From Hemileia vastatrix (Eukaryota > Basidiomycota > Pucciniomycetes > Pucciniales > Zaghouaniaceae), in assembly GCA_030280995.1 (NCBI GenBank), contig JASXTE010000014.1, positions 1,170,656 through 1,234,655 on the forward strand: DNA of 64,000 nt. The letters are read 5' to 3'. Below are positions 25,601-33,776 of this stretch, one piece after another. Numbering within the stretch: the stretch's first letter is position 1; every line of letters begins with the position of its first letter. A program made the position numbers and the translations under genes. The notes under the pieces were generated by a model. It ran no database searches. It saw only the letters and a program-made list of their open reading frames with translations, and had not been told where the DNA came from.

Positions 25601-26656
25601 GATATCAAAATTCTGACCGGATGATGAGGTGAAGGAAACTTTGCCTTGTCCAAGGGCAAGAATTTCATCCCCATTTGCCAGAGTTAATGAAATTTTGGTA
25701 TCTTCAAACTGAGTAAACAAGTTCCGATTATTGAAGATTGAATAAGAAGCGCCACTGTCCAGGATGGCGTGATTAAGTGGAAGATCGGAAAAAACAGATA
25801 ATACTTTGTATTGTGCGTCATTTCCCTTCATCTCTCGCTCTTTCCTTCGTTTTAAAAATTCTTCTCGCTTTTCTGGATGAAGTTGAAAGCATGAGGCTTC
25901 CGAGTGAGGTGCAAGTGGGTTGTGCTTCCCTTTTGAGCAGAAGGCTTTTGTTTTGGTGTCCACAGCCAAAACAGTCCCGGCAGAATTACTTGTGAGGTTA
26001 AGAGTTTTGCGTCGAGTAACTTCAGCTTCAACATCAGCGAATATTGACTCAATGGTAGGCCTCTGGTTGGTGATGTCGTACTTGCTCAGAATAATGGTGG
26101 CGGCCGTTTGATATGATTCAGGGAGCAAGTTGAGTACGTAATTTGCCATGATGTAAGATAGAATATTTTCTTTAAATAAGTCAGGTGCAACATCTCGTAA
26201 TAATTTGATAGTCCCCCTGAATTCGTCCATTGCTTCCAGAATATTGCTCTCCGTAAATTTAATCTTGAACAATTTACTGATTACGTAGGAGCAGTTTTGA
26301 CTGGATTTAGAGGCATAATGATTCTTGATTCGAGTCCACAACTCAGCAGGTTCGACGGCGTCATCATCTAAAATGAACTTGTGTTGATTGGCCCGGTCCA
26401 TAAACATTTTGATGATTGTGTTTGCTTGCCTTTGTTTGATTTTGAAAAGAGAGTGAAGTTCAGGATCAGATGGAATAGGGTTGTCCTCAACAAGGAATTG
26501 GTCCAGGTTACGAATTGTGAGGGCATATTTCATGTCAGTTTTCCAGGTACTGTAGTTTTTGTCATTCAACTTTTCGATGCCCTTAATTTCAGAGTAATTC
26601 GATCCATCTTGAAGATACGTGAAATCTGGAAGTGGTGAGGATGAGGGTTCAGCCAT
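22622..26656 (-). CDS. Copia gag-pol polyprotein (1344 aa, intact)
   Basis: Encodes the copia capsid and enzymes for reverse transcription and integration. Order along the protein: gag (about 1-290), with an N-terminal NYSTWKTDMKYAL block and a variant zinc knuckle C240-x4-H245-x5-H251-x4-C256. Aspartic protease has LDSGAS with D300. The integrase zinc domain has HHNFGH (430-435) and C455/C458. The integrase core has D485 (HMDLCG), D548 (SDNEGEF) and E584 (AERG), a D,D35E spacing. RT has QMDVKSAF (D945) and the catalytic YIHVDD (D1031/D1032). RNase H has GYADADYN and the STSESEYYA block. Domain order PR-IN-RT-RH is diagnostic of Ty1/copia. There is no frameshift or stop between gag and pol, as in one-frame copia elements. 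The ATG at 26656 is about 95 nt after the primer-binding site. Confidence 0.97.
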   Translation of the reverse strand: MAEPSSSPLPDFTYLQDGSNYSEIKGIEKLNDKNYSTWKTDMKYALTIRNLDQFLVEDNPIPSDPELHSLFKIKQRQANTIIKMFMDRANQHKFILDDDAVEPAELWTRIKNHYASKSSQNCSYVISKLFKIKFTESNILEAMDEFRGTIKLLRDVAPDLFKENILSYIMANYVLNLLPESYQTAATIILSKYDITNQRPTIESIFADVEAEVTRRKTLNLTSNSAGTVLAVDTKTKAFCSKGKHNPLAPHSEASCFQLHPEKREEFLKRRKEREMKGNDAQYKVLSVFSDLPLNHAILDSGASYSIFNNRNLFTQFEDTKISLTLANGDEILALGQGKVSFTSSSGQNFDINCALYVPSISITLIAIVDLLKNGRCLENDNGTFKIKENGTTLIEFSNKGRIISFPLLRYPILYINLTSPNKPDLKLLHHNFGHPSNQTMELIFPGFNFSQFSCKTCALSKAHILPFSGSFPTPKSPLDVLHMDLCGPVTPESKGGKSYFFQIADGHSRFRHVYFLQLKSETFEKYKEYEKLVENQLGRTVKAIVSDNEGEFTSNNFKNHLKNKGIKHLLTAPYSPQQNPIAERGNRSLVEKARCLLLESGLDSYWWAEAINTATFLLNILPSSAHKNHQTPWELWHGDSDNIPRKLHPFGSDVIYYQQKQYRNGKFDSSGIEGIFLGYCEGHINYRIYSPNSDAIIITHNVKFLNSFNLAPKINKGSPVETLVFPDLDFTHTDFSNSSFFESIPNNTFNHDNTSSLEIHSLEDQSNVELNTDIPDSERFEEISPPAPKNYAYVEKDLRPSKEISSDIDPANILQTKRRGNPLCLAVTPWDTPKNYYVAVNSPESDEWLRAIQSELASISKHQVWEEVPIPDHNHLLGTTWTFKKKTDSEGNIVKYKARLCVQGFSQIKGIEYNETYAPTGRLTTLRFLLGIAAFKDWELHQMDVKSAFLHGEPEEDLYLRYPSGYYPNNTKCCLHLKKSLYGLKQSPRCWYHKLSTFFADIGFKASKADPCLFFNNDTGSPCYVYIHVDDLIIGGPSVKDFKDKISQVFDMDDQGELKWVLGMKVDRNRKDKTVSLSQSLYVEKILNEFNHLNCRPVSTPLVPNTHLTQSSSNKITHLVNYRRAIGLLNYLVLCTRPDLSFAASSLAQYLNDPSDDQINAFFHVLRYLQLTKHYCLTLGNVGESKLGYLTGYADADYNKAEDSKSTSGTLVFHLGLISWRSSKQQSVALSTSESEYYAMTECGQDLIWTKELFNDFNVSLISSSLIGDNQGGINLALNPLYQHRTQHINTKVCWLREQVNNNEFKIRYTPTDQMLADILTKSLSRPKHHQFLKYLDLKPLLS

Positions 26657-26751
26657 GGCGGTGTAGGTAGAGGAGGAAGAATTTCCTGGAGAACCGGATG
26701 AGGTGGTTGTTGATTCAGGAGTCGCCAGATTTGATTAAATAAATAGCTGGG

Positions 26752-26769
26752 GTGCTGGGCCCATAACCC
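26752..26769 (-). other. Copia primer-binding site, half-tRNA (initiator Met) type
   Basis: The plus strand reads GTGCTGGGCCCATAACCC, identical to the anticodon-arm segment of eukaryotic initiator tRNA-Met as I remember it. It lies directly beside the 5' LTR, so the element RNA carries the complement. Priming from a cleaved half-tRNA-iMet is established for Drosophila copia; extending it to this element is inference from the 18-nt match. Confidence 0.8.
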
Positions 26770-27365
26770 TGATAGACAAGAATAGCAGGTAAGTTATATA
26801 ATAAAGGACAAGATGGACTAGGGACAGAAGGGACTCGGGACTGGAGCGGACAGAGGAAAGGAAGAATTACCTGATAGACAAGAATAGCAGGTAAGTTATA
26901 TAATAAAGGACAAGATGGACTAGGGACAGAAGGGACTCGGGACTGGAGCGGACAGAGGAAAGGACTTGAGGAGGAGAGTGGACACATAAGATAAATAAAT
27001 AAAGAAATGGACAAAAATAAAATAGAGGGAGAAAATGGATTCATTGCTGTAGCAGAGCATACGTACAGAATTACCTGATAGACAAGAATAGCAGGTAAGT
27101 TATATAATAAAGGACAAGATGGACTAGGGACAGAAGGGACTCAGGACTGGAGCGGACAGAGGAAAGGACTTGAGGAGGAGAGTGGACACGTAAGATAAAT
27201 AAATAAAGAAATGGACAAAAATAAAATAGAGGGAGAAAATGGATGCCGAATCAGAGAGGACTCGCGCATCCATACATAATGCTTAGCTATCATACTATTA
27301 GGTTAAAGATTAGGTTAAAAGTAAGTAATAATAGCAACTGTAAGTAAAATAGATCTATTTTGACA
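26770..27365 (-). repeat. Copia 5' LTR (sense orientation)
   Basis: 596 bp, identical to the other LTR except one G/A difference (near 27143). It has the same three internal blocks. It should carry the promoter for the copia transcript, which is read to the left. Its end supplies a stop codon (TAG at 27355-27357) to the disrupted host gene. Confidence 0.95.
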
Positions 27366-29399
27366 ATCTTGAACTAGCAAAAGGTTTAATTTTTAAATTC
27401 ATAATAGTAGATCTTATCTTTATTAATTCGACATTATGATATGCATAAAGTTGTTTTGAGAACAAAGTTTTAAAATCATGCTCTATGAAGCTTTTTTCTT
27501 GTGAACCAGTATCGACTATCTTCCATTTCAAAATTTTTTGGCGAATATTACGTATAAGCGGCTCAAAACTTTTCATTACGCCAGACACCCTTTTTTTATT
27601 ACGCAATCTGTTGCTAATGAATAGGAGAAAAGTTCTTCTTTGCCGCTCTTTTCTATCAATTTCTGCTTGAAGAAATGGATGGGAACCAAAGGATTTTTTT
27701 GTCTTAGAAAGAACATCCTTCACCTCTTTGCTGTTACTTTTTTCCAGCCAATTTTCAATTGCAAAAATGATTTCTTGTAATATTATTTCTATATGATTCA
27801 CAGTAAGATCTTGGCGCATCATGTTTTTTTCTATTATGTATTCTAAAAGACGATTTAAGAATAAGAAGCACCGATGAAGGACAGAGATATGCACTCCCTC
27901 TTCCAAAAGTTTAAGGAATTTGATGAACAGCATAAATTCGGTGGCCTTTTCAATTCTTTCTTCTCTCCTCATATGTAGAAGTAGATAATAAATTTCTTGT
28001 ACATTACGGAAGATGACTAATTGTGACAATTTAAATTTTTCTTTATTTAGCGTGCTTTCGAGTGTTGTGAGATAGTCCTCAAGTCCATCAATATAAATTT
28101 GGTAAATCCAAGTAGGCCCTTTTTCTAAATATATTCTTGAGCTTAAAGGACCATTTTGTTTTCCAAGAATGGTTTTATCCGAAATTGAGTAAAGAACTTG
28201 GATATCTTCTAGATATTCTCTAAAGCTGGGGTTTTTATAAGTAACACGGGGATAGTTTTGTTCTTCTGAAAAATGTGCCAGTATTTCTCGCCGTTTTTTG
28301 GATTTGGGGCGTAACAATGGCTCAATGGAAAACCAAGTGAAGGTGACAAAATTGCCAGCACTACTTAAGACATTGGAGTTTTCTTCAACGGATTGATCTT
28401 TTTTACTTTTATCCATTTAAAAAAATTTATTTCATGTATTTTCAATCAGGAAAAGTAGAGTCACACCCTTGAAAATATCTTACCTGTAAGTCATTAGTCT
28501 CACATTTTTGGGCTGTGGTAAGTTGAAGGAGGAAGTCGCATGTTGAGTTTGATTAGCATAATATATTGATCCCCCTGCTTCTTTCCTCCCTATTGATGGA
28601 GAAAATAAGTTTAATATTTTCCAGAAAAAATCAAAAGCGAAAAAATATCTTAGCAATAAAGCTTTTCTTCTTTCAAATTGGAGGAAGATTCTATTTCTGT
28701 TTTTTCAGCTTACCCCTCTCGTTGTGAGCAGAATAGGAGGAACGTGCCACTTCCATTACATCTGAAGTGTCGTTTAAATTTAAATCAGCACAATCGTTTT
28801 GTGGTTGATTTGGAGTAAACGTTTGGTTTTCAGGGACTCGGCCTGCACAATTAGAGAAAGGCTCATTGGGAACACAATTGGGAAAGGGCTCATTGAAGCT
28901 CTCATCTACGTTCATATCGACTCCCTACATATTCAAATACAAAATTTTAACTTTTTTGAGTGAAGTCTCAACTATCGCAATGACCAATATCTCCCGAAAA
29001 AAAAAACTAACGAACAACCTAATTTTACACTTTTGTTTATCATCCCTGGTCCCTGGGGATCTAAGATTGCTGCAAGACTAGTTTAAATCACGTTGGAAGA
29101 TGAAATAAGTCAGGAAAATTTAGGGGGTCCTATTAAACTCGACTAACTGGGTTTATATTAAAATTGAGTATTTGTGTCTTCAAAAAAGACTCTTTGTCTG
29201 TGTATCTTTCATCGTTGGAGTTTCTTGTTTCTACTAATCTAGCTGAGATTGTAGTAGCATTGTGCTTCAAAGGTCCTTCTACTAAGGGAATAGTTGGGTT
29301 GTTTACGAAGTGACAGGAAATATCATCACACAGAGGCCGTGGATTTCCACACTGGAGTTTTATATATGCAAACAGAGCAATCTTGAGAGTTTTAAGCAT
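27366..29399 (-). pseudogene. Host multi-exon gene truncated by copia insertion
   Basis: Proposed four-exon model, minus strand. Exon 1: 29399-29148 (84 codons, N-terminal MLKTLKIALFAYI, a short hydrophobic stretch that might be a signal peptide). Exon 2: 29077-29012. Exon 3: 28924-28714. Exon 4: 28397-27366, continuing at 22009-21858 before the insertion. Introns of 70 and 87 bp use GTTAGT donors and TAG acceptors; the third (316 bp) uses GTAAGC. All junction phases agree, giving about 470 residues. Exon 4 encodes a long charged, helical region with no family that I recognise. The present frame stops 4 codons into the copia LTR, removing about 50 C-terminal residues. The exon 4 acceptor is A-rich and weakly supported. 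Exon 1 has one Asn-x-Thr site. A secreted protein is possible but not shown. Confidence 0.6.
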
Positions 29400-29510
29400 G
29401 ATTAAAAAGAAGATAAAAAAGAAAGCGTTTTTTAAAAATATCTGAGACTGGAAGAGGAAAAATTATTAAATTCCGACACAATATCCTGATATAACGTCAG
29501 GATACCAGAC

Positions 29511-29678
29511 ACTGCAACAAATGTTGGTTGCTTCTTGGGGCGCAAAAATGGCGCAACAATTACGCGACAGTTATGCAACAATTGTTTTTAGCACTTAACG
29601 GCGGACTTAAGTGGTTCTTAAGTGCAAAAAACAATTGTTTCGTAAGTGTTGCACAACTGTTGCGTAATTGTTGCGCCA
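29511..29678. repeat. Long hairpin repeat, unit 1
   Basis: An imperfect inverted repeat of about 50-60 bp arms (29549-29678). The left arm begins TGGCGCAACAATTACGC and the right arm ends GCGTAATTGTTGCGCCA, with GCACTTAA near the loop. It is preceded by CACTGCAACAAATG and TTCTTGGGGCGCAA, also found before unit 2. No coding potential. It could be a foldback-type mobile element or a hairpin RNA source. Confidence 0.85.
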
Positions 29679-29710
29679 CGTTTTTTTCTTCTTACAATCT
29701 TACCCGGCTG

Positions 29711-29856
29711 GCACTGCAATAAATGATCGTTTGGTCTTGGGGCGCAACAGTTATGTAGCAATTGTTTTTAGCACTTAAAAGTCTTAGGTGAGTCTTAAGT
29801 GCAAAAAACACTTGTTTCGTAACTGTTGCACAACTGTTGCATAATTGTTGCGCTCC
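29711..29856. repeat. Long hairpin repeat, unit 2
   Basis: A second diverged copy of the same inverted repeat. The left arm starts GGCGCAACAGTTATG and the right arm ends CATAATTGTTGCGC, with the same TTTTTAGCACTTAA core. The segment just after it (GTTGCGCTCCATGG...) recurs at 30513-30545 beside the LINE fragment, so parts of this repeat are dispersed. Confidence 0.85.
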
Positions 29857-30033
29857 ATGGCGAAAGGAAAATATGTCGCAGTGTAGGGACATGAAGGAAA
29901 TAGAGAATAATGCAGAGTAAACAACACAAAAGAGTAGCAGATAATGAGGGAACAGTAGATAATGCAATAAAAGTAGAAAGGTTGTGATGGATATAAAAGG
30001 AGAGAAAACAGATACTAAGGACCTTATTATGAT

Positions 30034-30555
30034 CTAAGGATTACAAGATAGAGTGAGATAGTTTTTGAATCTACCCGTATTAGTTAAGTATAATTCTACG
30101 TCATAGATAATAGATGAGAGAGAGAGATGAGATGAGGTGGAAAAAGGGACTTTTTGGGATTTGGCCAACTTCATGAGGAGTGCGCGCAGAGCTGAATAGG
30201 CGAAGCAGAGGGGTAGGAGATGTTCCGGGGTGTCTTTGCATGAGGAGTTGCAGCAAGTGCACCAAAGAGCATCTACAGCCCGGGACCTGAATAAGTAGTT
30301 ATTGAGGGGGCAGTGACCTGAGCGCACTTGCGAGAAAGAAGTGGCTTTGCCTCTGGGGAGGAGGGAGAGCTGATTGAACATTTTGAGAGGGTCAATGTGA
30401 CTACACAGTTTTCTCAAGGCTTCGTGGCTGGGGGGGGGAGGTTGGATGAGTAGAAGGGAACGAGAGTGTGACTTAATAATTGATTTGAGTGAGGATGAGG
30501 AGGGAGAATAATGTTGCGCCCCATGGTGAAGCAAAAATGTGTCATAGTGAGACAT
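30034..30555 (-). pseudogene. LINE (non-LTR retrotransposon) 3' fragment
   Basis: A 173-codon minus-strand frame whose C-terminal half has the layout of the end of many fungal and animal LINE ORF2 proteins: an RSGHCPLNNYLFR block, then C-T-C-C ... PEHLLPLC, a Cys/His knuckle, and finally TNTGRFKNY. These correspond to the family pattern RTGH..LN.YL.R......C..C....E....H.L..C...T.RF. The N-terminal half is Ser/Pro-rich. No RT catalytic region is present upstream, so this is a 5'-truncated or decayed copy, as LINE copies usually are. The exact clade is not determined. Confidence 0.7.
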
Positions 30556-30559
30556 AAAA

Positions 30560-31226
30560 CGTAACGTGAAGGAACAAGAAATGAATATAGCTAAGTATAT
30601 TAGAAATGGTTGGTGCAGTTTTTCGAAAAAACTTAAATCATTTTGACAAAAACATTGACATTTGACAGTGAAACTTGCAAATTTTGTACATATAGGATAT
30701 CTTTACTGCCAAACGTTAATGTTCATGTTCAAAGGTTTTGCAAAAAGAATCAAGACATTTAGACAGAATCTCGGCGAAAAAAAAGTAGTTTGCCCGCAGA
30801 CATACCGGTTCTGACATACCGGTTACATTTTTTCCCTATGCATAAAATTGTATTCAACTTTGAGTTTCATCACGATTTAACACTGTAAATCAGGTGATTT
30901 GCCTACTTAATAGATTGCAATAAGTCCATATTCTGACACAAGTGATTTAATTAATCAAGGGGCTTGATACATGCATGATGTATATTGATTTTAAACCCCC
31001 TCCTCCTATCATTGCCCTGTTCTTCCTTACTTTCAGTGTCTTTGTCAGCCAGGCAATACTGAGAGTCAAGTAAAATCTTATGTTAAACTACAATAAGAGA
31101 AAAATTGGATTTAAATATATACCAATTAAATATTATTTTAAAATAAAATTATATAATGATTTTTTTTAATAAATTGTTATATTAATTTTATTATTATATA
31201 TACTGTATATACATTTAAATACAATA
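30560..31226. other. Interval without recognisable gene
   Basis: No supported gene. A short direct repeat (CATACCGGTT, twice near 30803-30825) is the only local structure noted. Confidence 0.5.
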
Positions 31227-31414
31227 GGGGGTATCAAAGTTAAAAATTTGTAATTATTTAAAAGGTATTTCCAACAAAAAAGGAAAGCCACAAAATTGAC
31301 ATTAATTCTCAGTAAAAAGGTGTTTTGGGAGCACAATATGGCATATTTTAAAAAATAATCAAAGTTGATTTGGGGGACAAATTAGATATTTTAAAATGGA
31401 AGATTTTTAACTTT
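31227..31414. mobile_element. Truncated GGGGGTATCAA-type MITE
   Basis: It begins GGGGGTATCAAAGTTAAAAAT after a TA and aligns, inverted, with the complete MITE at 58442-58639. Shared blocks include AAAGCCACAAA, TTGACATTA and AAAAAGGTGT. The right end breaks off in TTTTTAACTTT, where CACCATGCAATATGG of a CACTA-like TIR begins. The two elements are therefore fused and the last bases of the MITE are missing. Confidence 0.75.
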
Positions 31415-31475
31415 CACCATGCAATATGGGGGGTGGACTTGCTAGCAAGTCCAGCAACCTTGAACCCTAATTCAT
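31415..31475 (+). mobile_element. Left end of a CACTA-like element
   Basis: Carries the family TIR (CACCATGCAATATGGGG) and the GGACTTGCTAGCAAGTCC subterminal palindrome, followed by AGCAACCTTGAACCC as in the MITE copies. The interior then diverges and no matching right end could be assigned, so it is either a solo end or the end of a larger element. Confidence 0.65.
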
Positions 31476-31689
31476 ATCTTTTTCAGAACACACTGAGGTG
31501 GTGATGAAACAATCATGAAGAAATATTGAATTTACTTTGAAAACACTTTGAAACTGTTTTGAAACTTCATTGAACCACAGTTGATTAATAGTTCAAAAAA
31601 TATTCAGAGCAGGAAAAAAGTGTGTACTAGACATCTAGTGCTTTTTTTGCTTCCTGAAATAATTCCTGGTAGAATTCCAAGTGGGACTT

Positions 31690-32612
31690 CCATCTGATAC
31701 CTCCCTCCCGTAATTCTCCCTTATCTTCAATCTGCCTTCCTATCCTACCCCCCTTATCTTGTTGCTAACCTTGCCATCTGCTTACCCTTTCTACCCTATC
31801 CCTTCCCTTCACAGTGAGAAAACAACTCTCCTCTCCTTCCACCCCTCTCCCTTCTCTTCTCTTTATTTCTCACACCTCCCCCAGAACCTCACTCACCTTT
31901 CCCAGCCCACTTTCATTATTTAGTTTTACTTCACTTTGTATTTTTTTCTTTTTTCATGTTTCTTCCCTGCAAATATCTTCCTTTCTCAACACTTGGCCAC
32001 ATTTTTTGGTAAACACAAGCAACTCAAATTCTGAAATATGTATTTAGTTACATTATTTACCACTTGGAATGGTTTGTAATTCCTCAAGATTTTATTCCTT
32101 TTTATTTCTAATTTATACATATTAATTATTCTCAAGTTTATCAAAACTTGGCTACTTCCCAAGCACTTGCATGCCTCCCCAGCACTTTTTTCACCTCTCC
32201 CATCTCATCGCTCACCTCACCTGGGAAAAATTGAGGTACTGGGGAAGGCTGGGGAAGGTGAGAGAGGGGCTTTACAGGGCTGGGAGAGGTTATAAAAGCC
32301 CATAATCCACTCTGGGAAGGCTGGCAAAGGTGAGGGAGGGTCTTTAAAGGGATAGGAGAGGTGATAAAAGCCTCTCACCTACTACTCCCAGCCCTACTTA
32401 GTCTTTACAGCACCTTGCTCACATCTCCAGCCAAATTAAGGGATTGGGGAGGCTGGGGGAGGTGATAAAAGCCTCTCACTCACTTCTCCCAGCCCTCCTT
32501 AGTCTTTACAGCACCTCACTCACATCTCCAGCCAATGTAAGGGACTGGGGGAGGTGAGTGAAGGGCTGGAAAGGGCTTTGGAAGGTGAGAAAGGGCTAGG
32601 GGAGGTAAGTGA
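31690..32612. repeat. Pyrimidine-rich tract and GGGAGGTGA-type tandem repeats
   Basis: 31690-31930 is strongly pyrimidine-rich on the plus strand. 32215-32612 holds degenerate tandem repeats of about 110-120 bp. Two clear units share AGCCTCTCAC, CCCAGCCCT, TTAGTCTTTACAGCACCT and CACATCTCCAGCCAA. Purine-rich GGGGAGGTGAG motifs continue on the far side of the Gypsy-1 element (45525-45700), showing that Gypsy-1 inserted into this repeat. Open frames here (31814-32047, 32516-32788) are low-complexity artefacts. Confidence 0.7.
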
Positions 32613-33685
32613 TGTGGTCTTCCAACATTGGCAGGGGCCTTTGTTGAGTGATTTGGCGCTGTTTGTGCATGTCTTAATTGACATCTGTTGAGGAATTGGG
32701 TATTTTTCTGGTTTAATTCCGTGGATATTGGGTCTGCGGGTATGTGGGTACTACCATTGGATAGCCCCGGGTTTTCTCTATATTTCATGTCTTGTAGACA
32801 TTTTTCATATTCTAAGTTTTAAGGGGTCATTTCTTCATTTTTCATTTAAAATGATAGCTGTTTAATTTTGTTTTTTGTGTTTTACGGGCTAACCTTAAGT
32901 CTTAGGGTTAAGTACTTAGTACCATTGGATAGGGCTAATTTAGCTCTATATTTCATGTCTCAATGTTGTTATAGTGAAATTCCACGTTTTAAAGGTTTTT
33001 GTAGTTGTAGCTAATTTTTCTAAGTAGATTAGGTGTTTTTATTGGTTTTCTGGCTTCAGGGAGGCTGGGCTGCTTCAGGCCGCCCTCCCACCTCTGTTTT
33101 AGAAGGTTGGGGAGCGCTTCTGGAGGGTTTTTATTCAATTTGGCGGGTACAGGCGCCAAATTTGTGGGTGTGCATGGGCTCTTAGATAGTGGTCTGTGTG
33201 TACATAGTGAATAAGACAGTTTGGGGCAACTTTAATTATCATACAACCATCTGGAGGTGATATCATTGTTCCTCACTCAGTTTTCACTGTTTTTTGGCCC
33301 TAATTGGCTGTGTTTTTTGCAAGGTTAGTTCTTCATTTAACTCAACTTTGGCAACTGTTTTCTCTGTTATAGTCTTGCAAGCTATAGCAAGTATTATTGC
33401 TGTCTCTGGTATGGATTTGCAACCTACATCAAGTATCATTGCTTTCTCTGGTGTGGACACTGGTCTACATTTCAGTTCTTTGGTCTAGTAGTCTGTCTGT
33501 GGACTACTTTCTTGGCTCATCAAGCAGTCAAGTGTGTTGAAAAGGGGATTTAGAAAACAGGAACCAACTTACTTTAGCAAGTAAAACTCACTCTATTTTT
33601 CTAAAGGGACAGGGGATTTTCTCTCTGGTTTTTTCTCCAACTCCCTTGGTCAAGGCCTATAGCTAGTACTATAGGATTGTCTACA
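32613..33685 (+). repeat. Gypsy-1 5' LTR
   Basis: 1073 bp, starts TGTGGTCTTCC and ends GGATTGTCTACA. By eye it differs from the 3' LTR at roughly 35-40 positions (about 3-4%), many of them C/T or G/A transitions. The insertion is therefore clearly older than the copia insertion. It includes a GC-richer segment near 33060-33170. Confidence 0.95.
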
Positions 33686-33689
33686 TTTC

Positions 33690-33706
33690 TGGCACCCAAC
33701 GTGGGG
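33690..33706 (+). other. Gypsy-1 primer-binding site
   Basis: TGGCACCCAACGTGGGG begins 4 nt after the LTR, with the TGG expected from a tRNA CCA end. The decayed copy has a related site at 6652-6670. I do not assign the tRNA. Confidence 0.8.
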
Positions 33707-33776
33707 TAGAACTTGCTAGTTCTTTGGAATCTCTGTTTTCTTTGGTTGGCTCTTTTTGGTGTTTTGGACTGGAAGA

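Larger units (their letters stand above)
22015..27365 (-). mobile_element. Complete Ty1/copia retrotransposon, recent insertion
   Basis: A 5351-bp element in minus orientation. Its LTRs are both 596 bp (22015-22610 and 26770-27365), start TG and end CA in sense orientation, and differ at one position that I could find. ATCTT at 22010-22014 and at 27366-27370 is a perfect 5-bp target duplication. Between the LTRs lie a primer-binding site matching the initiator tRNA-Met anticodon arm, one uninterrupted 1344-codon gag-pol frame and a short G-rich polypurine tract. Intact ORF, matching LTRs and clean duplication indicate a young, potentially active copy. It has split a host gene. Confidence 0.97.

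Noticed and set aside
23489..26638. Plus-strand frames of 60-85 codons across the copia element
   Set aside because: They are shadows of the intact minus-strand polyprotein.
33294..33488. 64-codon frame in the Gypsy-1 LTR (and its twin at 45129)
   Set aside because: Lies within LTR sequence. Conservation between the two LTRs is explained by their common origin.
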